Assembly: GCA_003255025.1 (NCBI GenBank)
Contig: QANY01012000.1
Location: 310,001 to 374,000 of the forward strand
Reading direction: 5' to 3'
DNA: 64,000 bases
Source: Datisca glomerata
Lineage: Eukaryota; Streptophyta; Magnoliopsida; Cucurbitales; Datiscaceae
Shown: in pieces, positions 22,841 through 34,526 of the stretch
How positions within the stretch are numbered: position 1 is the stretch's first letter
How the letters are laid out: the number at the start of each line of letters is the position of its first letter
Made by a program: the position numbers and the translations under genes
Notes under the pieces: model-generated
Told to the model about the DNA's origin: nothing
Databases searched by the model: none
What the model saw: the letters and a program-made list of their open reading frames with translations, nothing else

Positions 22841-23693
22841 TGTAAAAAAAATAATGTTAATCATGGATCTAAGGAAAAAATATCGATAACAATATTTTTA
22901 TATAAGTATTAATAAGAGAGAGAGAGAGTTGAAGAACAAGGGAATGCAAGGAGTAAATGCTCTAAGTTGTGTTTTTTGTTGTATTGAATGTCCGGTTTTC
23001 ATTTAATACATTGATCTTATATAGGCTTCCCAAATTGCATGAGTTGGTTAAAATAACAATATAAAAGGAGGCACTCATTATGCCTAGGGATTACACCCGT
23101 TCGTGGGGATCACTCTGTTAAGTATGGACCCCTTTCTCTTTCTCGTTTCCCATCTGTCTTGCTCAGCCGCCAATCAATCACAACCACTTGATGATTTCTT
23201 GTGGTTTCGAGCCAAGCAGTCACAACCACTTGATGGCCAGCCAATTTGTCTCATTCGAGTCATTCAGCTTATCCGATCAACCACAGTCATTCGACTTTCA
23301 TTTTGGATCCCTTTCGTCCGTTCCCGTTCTTCTTCTTATCCTTCTTTATCCATTCTTGCACAGTTCAGCGAGTGCATTTTCCGTTGTGGAGGCGCGGGTC
23401 TCCTGTCCGTTTGTCCTCAGTCTCGAAGGTGTGGGTCCTCCGTTAGCCTTTTCTCCTTGATCGGTCTGCTTTTCCCGTTCTGATGAGATTTCCCGCTTCC
23501 GTGCTCTTTTTCGTTCTCGAGTTCCTTCCCGTTTAGAGTTCTCATCCCCGTTTAGAGTTCTCATCGGCGTTTTCGCTGACGCCATAATCTGTTTTTCCAT
23601 CTAGCCCAAAATCTTGTCATGTTCAAGATCCACACGTCTCTTCAGAATTCGTTCTTTCTGTACATTTATCTTGTGTGATTTTTTACATGTTCA
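22841..23693 (-). repeat. gypsy-1 5' LTR with TATA box
   Basis: 853 bp, matching 12429-13272. On the minus strand a C-C-T-A-T-A-T-A-A-G TATA box lies at 23016-23025 and is also preserved in the 3' copy (near 12600). This would drive gag-pol transcription. The upstream part includes a GC-richer segment near 23380-23500 that opens several meaningless frames. Confidence 0.85.
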
Positions 23694-24230
23694 TCTGGGT
23701 TTTAGGAGCAGCAACTCAGGAAGAGAAGAGTTGAAACCATTCAACGATAGACTTGTTTATAGTTAGATGATGTCTAAGAATTTATGTCGAACCAAGCCTC
23801 TAGGAGCACATAGATTAGGGAGGGACTTTATGGGCCTGAAAGATTAGTTATGAGTTTGAGTGATCATTCAACATTTAACGCCCTCACCTCTAGAAATGAC
23901 GTTCAACAAAATGATTATGTGTATCAGATCGGGGTAGGGCGCATTAAATGCACCTACATTTGATGTGTTGTTCTTAAAAGCACGGGATATGGACAATTAC
24001 GCATCAGGTTCGCGAAATGCCCTCCGACCCTATTAATACCACTTCTCAACCTCAAGAAAAGTAAATCCACTCCAACCATACAACAAATCTGACCAATTTC
24101 CTTTACAGATAAATTAAGCATAGGAATCCTTTTAGCTGAGGAAATTCCTATCGATATCTCCTCGGTGCTGCACTACTTTCGGTAGCAGCATAGTTGTTAA
24201 ATCGAAGACACCATTGGTGATCTAATTATT
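23694..24230. other. less AT-rich unique stretch, possible LTR relic
   Basis: Beyond gypsy-1 this stretch is less AT-rich than the following DNA, with T-A-A-A-T-G-C-A-C-C-T and T-A-T-T-A-A-T-A motifs reminiscent of the promoter part of an LTR. No partner copy is present in the window and no coding frame is seen. It may be a relic of another LTR or ordinary intergenic DNA. Confidence 0.2.
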
Positions 24231-24964
24231 GATTCAAAATCTACACACTACACTTGAATAATTTATTAATGACATGACAAGGTAAATTATCACAAAATAT
24301 TAGCTTGAATGAAAATTTATCGCCCCTTTTAATTGTCGGCTCTTCTTGGATTCAAAATTTCATTTTTTTACATTTGTTTTTTGTGAAAGTTTATTTATTT
24401 TAAGATCTCAATTACTGAATTATATGATATATGAAATAAGCGAGGTTGATCCAATTATTTAAGTCACACTCTATTTATTATCCCTGGAGATAAGGAGGGT
24501 TTGAATCCATATCTCATCTCTCAGTAAATTATAATCTGATCTACAACATATTAAGAGTGTGTTTGTCGGTGTTTATGACTATACGTATTGTTATATGTTA
24601 AACTCAACATCTTAGTTCGTAATTATGTCATATATTTTTTTGTAAGAAACACTTGCATATAATTTAAAATATATTTATATGTATGTAGAATTATATTAAG
24701 AAACACTAGAGTATGTGTTGTCTTATAAAAATACTTTCACATATAAAAATATGTTTCAAATAACAACGTTTGTTGAGTACATGTAATTTAAAGTAATATT
24801 TTTTAATCATTAAAGTACTTTTAAACAAAATACTCTCAAAACCATCATAATCACCATTTTGGTTAGTCAAGATCCAAACTCACAATATTATTTCTTGACA
24901 AAAAAATTCGCATTTATTTATTATAACTAATTTAATTTATCTGTTCAATTAAATTGGACAAACT
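24231..24964. other. AT-rich intergenic DNA
   Basis: No coding frame, repeat or RNA gene that I can support. Confidence 0.5.
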
Positions 24965-25300
24965 AGGGGTATTCAAAACCGAATCGAAAATGACTGGTTC
25001 AGTCGATTATTTATATGTGTCAGTTCAATTTTATCGCCGTACTTAATTTTCAGTTTGATTCAGATTTTTGATGATTTTTGAACTGAATCAAACCGAAACA
25101 TTAAATTAATATTTTTATTTTTATATATAGTTTCATATAAAATCAAACTGAACTGAAATAAAATAAAATTTTATATTTTTTTAATAATAATATTATTTTT
25201 AATTAATAACACTGAGCTGAAAAATTGAACTTAAACGATTCAATTTTTTAATTTAATTCAATTCGATTCAATCTTTCACGAGGAATTCGAAACTAACCAT
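24965..25300. repeat. second GGTTCGG-type foldback element, more decayed
   Basis: Begins A-G-G-G-G-T-A-T-T-C-A-A-A-A-C-C-G-A-A, the same end as the element at 21505-21903. It contains the same complementary arms (C-A-G-T-T-T-G-A-T-T-C and A-A-C-T-G-A-A-T-C-A-A-A-C-C-G) around an AT-rich centre. The right end is eroded (C-C-C-T near 25300). It belongs to the same family as the copy in gypsy-1 gag but has lost many of the G/C positions. Confidence 0.6.
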
Positions 25301-26430
25301 GATCCCTCCTACGACAAACAATGGCTATTGTGGGTGTTTCCCACGTGACGTAAACAATCACTATTGACTATAATTGATGGTATTATCGTAAAATCTTCAA
25401 AGATGTCTATTTTTTCGACTGGACTGATCTAACTCCATCCATATCTTCGTTTCTCCCAAAAGCTAAAATTGAAAAAAAAATTATTTAGAATAAAAATAAA
25501 AGAAAAACAATAATGACATCCTTAAATAAAATCTTGAGGAAGACCTGTTTTGAGCCAGTGCATTACTGACACGCGTCACTAATGGCTCGGGAGATCTAGA
25601 GGCACGGTCCGAACCTATCCCCACGATTCCGGGACCTGCTTATTATATTCCGCATGACCCACAATTTTTAGTTGTTTTATACAAGGGACCCACCTCAATA
25701 TTACTCCGCGAATAAGATGTTGATTAAATTAATCTCTAAATTTTCTCAGGGGACGCAAGCAATCATCGTGGGTCTACCCTCTAATTTGACTTTGATTAGT
25801 TTGTTGATTAAATAATTAATTAAATTTTAAATTATTAAATAATATGATAATTATTAATAAATTAATTTATCAAATCATTTTAACTAATTATAAAATATCA
25901 AATTATAAATGGTTGACAAATCATTTAATCACTTAAAATTTAGTCAAGTACTCAATTACTATAAAATTAATCTTTAACTTACATGATAAATTAATTTATC
26001 ATCATTCGAGTTTTCCCTTTAATGATCTAAAACTAAGAAATCGAAAATTAAGATATTATCTTTAATAATGATTGAGAAATTTATTTTCTTTTAGTTAATT
26101 GTTAGAATGTTATATTATTTTTCTTTTTAAATGGATGTGTCAGATAATATTATAAATATAATTGTCAAATTTTTAGTTTTAAGGGAAGATGAATATATAT
26201 ATATATATATATAATTTAGAGAATATACAAAAAAAATATAATTAGGTGATGTTGGACATTCTTGTATATTCAATATAGGTGCAAAATTTGTAATACTTAG
26301 AGTGTTGAAAAATTTCAATACTCTAAGACTATGTGGCTTAAATGATATGAAATATAGAGTGTTCTCTATTTCACAAGTACTAAAATGTTCTCCAATTTAG
26401 GTGCAGTGGCTTTTGTATACCCTCCAAAGA
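25301..26430. other. intergenic DNA with a TA microsatellite
   Basis: No gene recognised. A GC-richer patch at about 25550-25720 lacks a coding frame. A (TA)n microsatellite lies at 26191-26215. A minus-strand open frame at 26127-26318 is made of this repeat and has no family resemblance. Confidence 0.45.
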
Positions 26431-26434
26431 CATC

Positions 26435-27020
26435 TTTTTTTTTTAAAAGAAAAATATATCAACTAAAAGGAAAATACACAGATACAAGGTACATACTCCA
26501 GGATCAAATCAAACACAAAGCCACAAAGCCTTCAATTAATTTTCTAAGAAGCTAGACCCAATCATAATAGATCTAATTTGGCTTAATAAAATAAATCTAT
26601 CACTTATCATCCTGGGAATATCCTTAGAGATAAAGGAAGAATCAAGAACTTTACCAACGAAGATTGTCCTGCTTCTCTCACACCAAATACTATGGATAAA
26701 GCAAGAAATGAGTAATTTGACATTCAATCTAGAAATATCAGCAATACAATCCTTAGAGATAAATGTGGCAGTAGATATGAGCATGTTCTTGGTCACCAGT
26801 TAGTTGACCAAGAACATAGTATTTGCTCATTTTTTGAAGAACATGTGCTGAGCTGATTCTGAACCAGACACACAAAGAACACAATCTGAATTAACATGGG
26901 GCTTTCATTTTTTCACGTGATCCTTAGTTGTTGAGAGTTTGTCTTGAATAGCTAACCACATGATGAAAACACATTTAAGAATAGTTCTTGAAAACCAGAC
27001 AACCTTAGACCACAGAACAA
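26435..27020 (-). mobile_element. 5'-truncated LINE, 3' tail only
   Basis: C-terminal part of a plant L1-type LINE ORF2 on the minus strand. Upstream, near 26880-26830, the reading gives C-V-L-C-V-S-G-S-E-S-A-Q-H-M-F, the zinc-finger-like zf-RVT motif. 26536-26796 continues with L-L-I-S-C-F-I-H-S-I-W-C-E-R-S-R-T-I-F, equivalent to the W-x-I-W-x-E-R-N-x-R-I-F motif. A T-run at about 26433-26444 (poly-A on the minus strand) marks the 3' end. The reverse transcriptase itself is missing, as in typical 5'-truncated insertions. Confidence 0.75.
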
Positions 27021-27144
27021 CATTTTGATGGGGATTGACTTTTGATTACATGTATATAAAGTTTTGTTCAAGTTTGATATCAAATAGGGGTTCACCTCTT
27101 TTCTAGGTATTTAGGCAAACAATTCTTTGTAACAAACAACTATT

Positions 27145-28185
27145 TAGGTCTCGTTTAACGATCAACATAGTATTGAATGATATTATATTAAATCTGTCAG
27201 ACTGAACTATATTATATTGTACTGAAATAAATAATCATATCCAATATTTATTGTTGTATGACTTAAAAAAACATGTATTCATTGTATATTATTTGATACG
27301 TGATGTTGTTGGATTATTAAACTGTTTTATACATGATAGTGTTTGGACTATTAAACAAAACCAAATTAAACATATTTCCACCAAACCCCAACCCACTACA
27401 CAAAACCAATTTCTCCTGCAAATACACATAATCACCATCAGCACACAAAACCCACTTCTTGTTCTTAAATAATGGCGAGGCTCTTCTTCCGTCCGTTCCT
27501 CTTTCACTATAAAATCCTTCAACTTCTTCTACTTTCATTTGGCTTCCTCTATTTCATTCATTAAATCCAGTTTTTATCTTTAAAAAACAAATTCAGCAGA
27601 TTTCAGGTTAGTTAAGAAAAATTGAAATATGGTTTTTTGGTACGTTGTTGGAATAAAGTCCATTTATTCAGCTTCTTTTGCTAGTCACTTTACAGTTGTT
27701 TAAACAATGGAGATCCAAACCCGCAAAAATGGATATCTAACCAAACCGACGCGAGCCTTGATATCAAAGCAAAGAAACCTAAAGATTCAGAGATTCAAAT
27801 ACTTAAATCAGAGAAGAGGAGAAGAAAAAGAAACAGAAACAGAAATGTACAAGGAATAGAAGAGGAGAGAAGAGAACATAGGAGATGAAGAACAAGAACT
27901 CACCGGCGACGATGGAGCTGGGTTGATTTCCGGTGGTCTGGGGGGCACTCCTCGGTGACGTGCGGTGGGTGGTCTTTTGCGGGTGTGAGCGTTGAACTCG
28001 TCTGATGCCTTTTCTTGTTAGTCCCGTTTAGTCCCACTTCCGACTAATTAATCCAGTAGGGTAGCACTATTAAGTCCTTCCGTATTACGGTCTTCTTTTT
28101 TAACTACCACGGTATAGTATTAAATTAATATTATCTAATATCTTTGTACAGTCCAATTCTCACAATCAAACGACACATTATTGCT
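27145..28185 (-). other. gene-like fragment, perhaps within a TIR element
   Basis: On the minus strand a G/C-rich leader-like piece (about 28010-27907) ends in a good donor, T-C-G-C-C-G|G-T-G-A-G-T, followed by a pyrimidine-rich intron-like stretch. An acceptor-like T-T-T-T-T-A-A-A-G near 27592 precedes a 73-codon frame at 27317-27538 starting M-K-V-E-E-V-E-G-F-Y-S. This looks like a captured promoter, leader and first exon. The outer ends share T-C-G-T-T-T-[AG]-A in inverted orientation (27153 and 28166 areas), hinting at a gene-carrying inverted-repeat element. I do not recognise the peptide. Confidence 0.3.
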
Positions 28186-28189
28186 GACA

Positions 28190-28585
28190 TTTATTGTAAT
28201 ATTGGTTCTTAAATTTTTTTGTTTTTATCATTTTAGTCGCTAAAAATTTAAATTATTTCAATTCAGTATATCCCTTAATTAACTGTAGTTAAGCGTTCCT
28301 CGGCAATATCGACCACATGTGTCATGTTGTGTACTATTAAACACATACGACTCATGTGACTAAATATAAAAGTTTATAATTAAGGGATAGACTAAAATAT
28401 ATCCATTATGATACAGAGAATAGAATTAATAACAGAGCACACTAACCTAAATTTTTTAAAAGAGTGTTTTGTATATTAACCATTGTAAAAACTGGTATTA
28501 AAATATTCAACAAAGTGGTTGCTTGACTGTTCAGTGTTCATATGTAAATTCACGTAAAGCTTTATAATACATTTTAATTACTCAA
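28190..28585. other. AT-rich intergenic DNA
   Basis: No coding frame, repeat or RNA gene that I can support. Confidence 0.5.
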
Positions 28586-29000
28586 GTCATGTTTACTAAA
28601 TTTTTGTATTCAACATTTAAATTGAGCATGTAAATTAAAGATTTCAATTTATGATTTAGATTTAAGATTTGTTATACCATATTTACTATGAGTTTGAATT
28701 ATACTGAATTAGATTACGAAGATTACGTTATATTGGATAGATTTACTATAATCACATTCAATTAATAGATTGTTGGTTTCAGTGATTACTTAAAATATGT
28801 ATTTTTTACTTCACACGTTAAATTTAACAAATAATTAGATTTAGAATTGTAATCTTCCATTTTTAGTTGGAGTGGTAATCCAACAATAGTGTAGTGGGTC
28901 CCCACCTAATTTTTTGAATTTTTATAATAAACATTATATTTAGATTACAAATAGAAATTTATAAGATTTGTAATCTAAATCCTGTAAGTAAATATACCAT
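28586..29000. repeat. candidate foldback element
   Basis: The left end contains A-T-G-T-T-T-A-C-T-A-A-A and the right end the near-inverse A-G-T-A-A-A-T-A-T-A-C-C-A-T. In between are mirrored G-A-T-T-A-C-A-A-A and A-G-A-T-T-T-blocks. It is non-coding and AT-rich. This fits a decayed MITE, but the arms are imperfect and no target duplication was found. Confidence 0.35.
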
Positions 29001-29232
29001 AGTTTTTTTAGATCATTTACGTTCCTTGATTAAAACTAAAACGATTCTTAACACTTCATTATGCTTAGAATTTTTCTATCTAATTTATATAAAACAAAAA
29101 GGTAAATGAAAGCTAATCAAGCATGACTAATAAATCACTTGAGCTTATTTCCTAGTTAAATTCTTTAAAGTATTAAATACAAAAAAATCAATAAAAATGA
29201 ATGAGCGGTCCATAACATTAATCATAATGGAA

Positions 29233-29616
29233 GATTGAGAGAGAAAGAGGGAGAGAGGGAGAGAGAGATAAAGAGAGAGAGAGAGAGTGAGAGAAAGGGA
29301 GAGAGAGGGAGAGGCATAGAGAGATTGAGAGAGTGACATAGAGAGAGGGAGAGAGAAAGAGAGAAGAGAGGGAGGGGGAGAGAGATAGAGGCATATAGAG
29401 AGAGAGTGTGTGTGTGAGAGAGATAGAGAGGGGGAGAGAATGAGAGAGGGGGGAGAGGGACAGAGAGAGTGAGAGAGCGAGAAAGGGAGAGAGATGGAGC
29501 GAGATAAGAGGAGAGAGAGAGAGAGAGGGAGAGGGACAAAAGGGGATAGAGAGGGAGAGAGGGAGAGAGGGATAGAGAGAGATAGAGACAGAGAGAGGGC
29601 GAGAGAGAGAGGGCGT
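29233..29616. repeat. GA-rich simple-sequence tract
   Basis: About 380 bp made almost only of GA, GAGAGG and GAGA-T/C-A variants on the plus strand, i.e. a nearly pure polypurine/polypyrimidine tract. It opens long meaningless frames (Ser/Leu-rich on minus, Arg/Glu-rich on plus). No transposon border or LTR coincides with it. Confidence 0.95.
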
Positions 29617-30049
29617 TATAGAGTAGTTTTATCTTCTTCTGATAATTGTTTGATAAACGTTTTAGCCTTTTTTATTTTTCAATTGCGGTTCAATTATAGC
29701 ATATCTATTTAGAAATATATGACAAATAAATCTTAATTTTAAGTTTTAATATTTTAATAAGGTTATTGGGGAAATGAACTACTAGATGTACTAGTATATC
29801 TCAGCTAAGTTGATATCTCATCATCACCTTTTTAACTAACTCAACATAACATATTTATCTATGTAAAAAAAAGCCAATCAATGAAGACATAAAAATCAAA
29901 TCAACAAAACCTAAAATAATGCTTATTAGAAATATCATCCAAAATAAAAGAAGTGTGAAAAGTTAGAGTAGCCCATCACCAAGTAAAGGTAACTATATTG
30001 CGCGCTCTGAAAGCAATATGTAACTTTTTTACCTTTTTTGTAAATGGGT
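29617..30049. other. AT-rich DNA between GA tract and LINE
   Basis: No gene recognised. The 3' untranslated part of the adjacent minus-strand LINE may reach into this region, but I see no clear poly-A end. Confidence 0.4.
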
Positions 30050-31432
30050 GTGACAATCAAAGTCCATTCACGACAGTCAATTCAAAATCTACTTGTAGCA
30101 AAGATCCTTAATGTTAAGACCACCCTCCCCTTTCGGTTATCAACAAAATCTCCAAGTCACTTGAACATGTTTATGAATATCAACAGATCCCATCCAATAA
30201 AAGTCTTGAATAACATAATTTAAATCATTCAAAAGATAATAAGGCCAACGGTAAACTTGAAAAGAGTGCATACGTATACCTTGAATCACTGAGTCAAATA
30301 GATGTAAGCCGGACATGGATAAAGCAAAACCATTCCAAGAATCTAGTTTGCTCTTAATTTTATCAGCTGAATGGATCAAACTTACGACATCTAGGAGCAC
30401 CAACAAAAAGAGAAACTCTTAAATAAGTCATAGAGTCTCCCCTTCTATATTCCAGAGTCTAGACATTGAGAGAAAATATGTAATACTGGTCCATGAGATG
30501 CCCCAAGAAAAATGAATGGGTGATTTTTCTCAATTGATTCCCTGGCGTGAGAGAAACATAAAGTTCAAAGGCATCTAAAACTAACTACTAGTCTCATTCG
30601 AATTTGATTTTCTAAAATCATGTATTCTTTAACAAATTAACTACTAGTCTCATTCGAATTAAAAGAGGATCTTTCCCACTCTAGGCGCACTACTCCCAGG
30701 CAAGGTCATAAAAACCTTTGGGAATCCATCCCACGGTATATTCGTAGGTTATGTGTAGAAGCTCTGTTAAAAGTAAAACATCATCCGCGTAAAAGAAAAT
30801 ATGTTGGATCACACATCCCAATCATAGAAGAGATTGGAATTAGAGATGAGTTTATCAGGTGAGTAAGAAGTGTGCAAAAAATCCTTTGTAAAAAGGGGGG
30901 ATGGAGGGGGTCACCATGCCACACAAGTCACGGACACTTAAAAAGCCTTAAGAGACTCATCGATAAACATTGAGATTCTAGTAGAGTCAAGTATCGTATA
31001 AATCCAGCCAATAAAGCTCACAGGGAAAACTAAAACATTTAAGGACTTCAAAGAGAAAATGTCAACTTGTTGAGTCAAAAGCCATGCGAATGCCAATTTC
31101 TAGCAAAAATGGGCCACCACTACTATTATTGAAAACATTAAAACATTTAGAAGCACAACAATAAACTTTTTTATGGCCTCTAACGAAACCATATTGATGG
31201 AGAGAAATAATGCGAGAGAAAATAACACTAAGACGATCATAAATAATATTAATAATAACTTTAAACAAGAAATTACCTAAAGCAATAGAACAAAACTGAT
31301 CAACAATGATAACAGTTGATGACTTTGAACTGAGGAACATAAAATTAGAATTCAAATATGGAAAAACATGACCTGTGTGAAGAACTCTCACGTTGTCAAG
31401 ACCAAATTTGACTCCACAAGATCCCAAAAATG
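30050..31432 (-). mobile_element. LINE (L1-like) reverse transcriptase remnant, cut by copia-2
   Basis: Minus-strand L1-type ORF2 fragment. 31062-31427 reads V-D-Q-F-C-S-I-A-L-G-N-F-L-F-K-V-I and S-L-H-Q-Y-G-F-V-R-G, the standard RT fingers motifs of plant LINEs. 30140-30406 continues with S-A-D-K-I-K-S-K-L-D-S-W, F-Q-V-Y-R-W-P and I-Q-D-F-Y-W-M-G-S, from the part behind RT. Near 30115 G-E-G-G-L-N-I-K-D-L-C is also recognisable. The middle, including the catalytic F-A-D-D box, is too damaged to read. The coding sequence stops exactly where the copia-2 LTR begins at 31433. I did not find the missing upstream half on the other side of copia-2. Confidence 0.8.
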
Positions 31433-33092
31433 TGTTGGAATTATATCCATAAAATAAAGTGTAATAACTATATATGATTATTTAGTTATTTCTCTCACAT
31501 TTTGTATTACTGAATTGAATGAATGAATGAAAGTTTTTTCTATTAAATAAAGTGTGTTTATAATTTACTCAAATCCTAGAACTATTATCAACATAAGAAG
31601 AGTAAAGACAAGGAGGTCTTTTAGACAAACTCTTTTGAAATAGTTCAGAATATTATTTACAGTCTTAGGATCGACTGGGCAATCGAGTCTGATTACGACT
31701 CTCAGGTTAAACCAATGAATGTTGGTCTTGCAGCATAGAAGTGAAGACTCTAACGGTTGACCTAGACATGTTGTGGAACATGTTGAATAGACCAATAACA
31801 AATTAGTTAGAGTAAATCCATTTATCTAGCTCTAAATCTAATTATTACACCTATAAGAGTATTTTTATAATTACCTTAATTCTGAAATGAATACGAAACT
31901 TGACTTAGTTAGTTACAATCTTTGATATACTAAATGAGTGAGTTCGAATTTCCAGACAATACCTCGGTTGTTGGGATTATGATTCAGCTATGCTGAAGTT
32001 GCGTGATTCACATATATAAAAGTTTGTGACGAGATTGTAAATGCAATAATATTACCTTATGTTTTATTAATAGGCGGATGAATAAATTAACTTGACCAAG
32101 TATTCGATGAAATGAACATATTGAATAAGACATGGTGAAATGTTTGAGATAATTCACTGTTATTTCTTTTTTATTCACACTCAATAAAGGAGTTAAGAAA
32201 ATAATAACTAGAGGGGTAAAATGATAATTTTATATTCTGCTATTGTTACTGATATTCACGAATGGTAATATGTTAAAATATTTATGTGAATAGTGAAATA
32301 AAAGAGTTTATTTGCACCAACAAAAGATGTAGCGCACATGAATCGAGGAGTTGATTCGGTATCAGACGTATAGTGAAGTCGTACGATATCAGGATTAAAT
32401 AGGTCGGTAATTTATCGAGATAAATTCGTCAAGTATTTGAGTCAAATGACTTTATTCATCTAGGTCCATTCGGTTTCAGGAGTAGCTCATAAAGACAGGA
32501 ATGAAAAACAACACAAGTTGGACTAAAAATGTGTTTTGGTCTAAGGTATATTTCTTGAACTCATATGTGATCGGTGTTGTCACTTAATTAATAAAAAGTA
32601 AGTAATTAATGTTCAAATGAATTAATTGATTATTTTCTAATTATTAGATAATTAGTAAATAAAAGAAATTAATTAATTAATTGATGGAAATCAATTTAAT
32701 TTATCAACTTGGATTGATGAATTTGGACACAACATTGACTCTAGAGAGATATGCAATTTTTGGCAATAGCAAATATCATGAGGTAAATTTTTGGTAATTT
32801 AACATATAGGGGTATATGTACAAATTCTGTAATTGTTATATAATGGATGATAATAGAGTTGCATCTCTAACCCTAACACAGTATGTGATTACATAGAGTA
32901 AATAAAACACAGTTTCTCTCCCTCCCCATAGTTGTCACCGAAATACACAGAGGAGAAGGAAAAATCTGATTTTTCTTCTCTAGTTATTTTGAGAGCTCAT
33001 ACTCAATTCCTGATCAACACTCGATTAAGATATATTATGAATCCTACGAAGAACGAAAACTTGATCGTGGAAACATTCTCAAGTTCTCCAAC
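31433..33092 (+). repeat. copia-2 5' LTR
   Basis: Matches 37540-39241 closely in order, e.g. G-A-C-T-G-G-G-C-A-A-T-C-G-A-G-T-C-T-G near 31673 and 37780, and C-A-G-T-T-T-C-T-C-T-C-C-C-T-C-C near 32911 and 39001. The end at about 33092 (C-T-C-C-A-A-C) is approximate, because this copy has lost a segment near 33045 that the 3' copy keeps. A degraded initiator-Met primer-binding-like site may follow at 33118-33129. Confidence 0.75.
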
Positions 33093-33619
33093 GTAAACTT
33101 GATCGTGGAACGAGAAATGGTTTAGAGTCACCCTAGTAGTCCTCTCTTCAGTGGAAAAAACTTCAGAATCGTGTCACTTTGAGTTATCGAGTTGCTTAAG
33201 AAGCGAAAGCGTGTAAATGAAGTGGTGAGGCAAGACCATTCCCAGACGGGCTGTTAGTTCATGACAACCTTTAAAACTGATGTGTTGGTTAAACACTTAG
33301 ATTGAAGCACATTATAATCCATCATAGGGGCTAGTCAATGGGGCTAAGGTGAATAAAACCCTTGGTGATTCGTTAAGTTAGGTGTAGTGATATCTTGATA
33401 AGCGTTAACCAAACGATAGGAGTCATGATGTGATAGGAGATAGCTTAGACGTTGTTCTTAGATGAGACAAGCTATCGTTGTTGATCATAACATCATGGAA
33501 GAAATATTTTTTATTGGATTTTTAAATATTTAAGTACTTACATCATGCATCATATTTTCCTAAATGATTGAGTATTTATTTACACCGCTTTATTTATTCT
33601 TTTCAATAATTAATTCGTT

Positions 33620-34526
33620 ATCCTCACTCTCAACTATCTTAAAAGTGAACAAACTTACTGGTGAAAATTACGTGGATTGAAAATGTAATCTTGATATCTT
33701 GTTGACGTTAGAAAAGCATAAGTTTATGTTCACCACCCCTTATTCCCTTGAGCCTATTGCTGAATTGATTCAAGAAAAAAAATGATGCTTATGCTTCTTG
33801 GCTGCTAACTGATGAGATCGCTAGGTATTATATCTTGGCTTCTGTTAGCAATGTGTTACAACAACAGCATCAGGACATGGAAACTACCGTTGAACATCAT
33901 CAAAATGTTCAGAGATCAGGGTCGTCAAGCCAATTAGGCTGCTATGCGAAACTTCATGAACTACATGATGAAACTTGGAACTTTTGTCAGAGAACATATA
34001 ATGTTAAATATTAGTTGTATGAATGAGATGGAGATGATAGGTGCTGAGGTAGATGGCGAGGCACAAGTTGATATGATCCTCGAGATTCTGTCTGATACTT
34101 TTGAGAACTTCAAACTTAATTATTCGATGAATAAGTTGAGGTACTCACTTCCTAAGCTGATGAAGGAACTGCAAGCTGCTGACACCCTGAATCTGAAGGG
34201 CAAGAGGAAGACTGGAGAGGAGAAATTTATTGAAAGCAAGCCTTCCACCTTTGGAGCCAAAGAAAACATAAGAGAGGTCCAAAGAAGGTAAGAAGCAGAA
34301 CTCGAAAGCTGTGAAAGGTAATGGCACTATAAAAGTGGGCAAGTCGAAAGATAAGTGTCGTCATTGTGGAGCCGCTGGCCTTTGGAAACGCAACTACCCA
34401 GACTATATCAAGGAGTTGAGATCTAAAGGTATAGTACTTGTTACTAAGACCTGTTATGTAACTGACTCTATTTTTTCATGGATTGTAGATTCTACAGCTA
34501 CTAACCATATCTATTGTTCCCTGTAG
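33620..34526 (+). pseudogene. copia-2 gag and protease start, broken
   Basis: Gag begins near 33640 with K-V-N-K-L-T-G-E-N-Y-V and runs through E-I-A-R-Y-Y-I-L-A-S-V-S-N-V-L with a stop and frameshifts. 33944-34291 covers the middle. 34311-34526 has the zinc knuckle C-R-H-C-G-A-A-G-L-W-K-R-N-Y, in which the His and the last Cys are lost (normally C-x2-C-x4-H-x4-C). The protease site follows, reading W-I-V-D-S-T-A-T-N-H where D-S-G-A-T-N-H is expected, so the catalytic Gly is lost. Confidence 0.8.

Larger units (their letters stand above)
12429..23693 (-). mobile_element. Ty3/gypsy element of Tat type, two LTRs, decayed (gypsy-1)
   Basis: Full-length but decayed LTR retrotransposon of about 11.3 kb transcribed leftward. 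LTRs lie at 22841-23693 (5') and 12429-13272 (3'). On the minus strand the order is primer-binding-like site, gag, protease, RT, RNase H, a second RNase H, integrase, tandem repeats, antisense gene, 3' LTR. A second RNase H before integrase plus an antisense gene before the 3' LTR are hallmarks of the Tat lineage (the Grande/Retand/Ogre relatives). The LTRs start TGAA and end TTTACA on the minus strand. They differ at many positions, so the insertion is old. The flanks (G-G-T-C-C left, T-C-T-G-G right) show no target-site duplication. Confidence 0.88.

Noticed and set aside
23103..23600. Open frames of up to 126 codons on both strands
   Set aside because: They lie in the gypsy-1 5' LTR, and the corresponding frames in the 3' LTR are broken.
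29222..29712. Long open frames of Ser/Leu-rich (minus) and Arg/Glu-rich (plus) peptides
   Set aside because: They are translations of the GA simple-sequence tract and have no start context or family.
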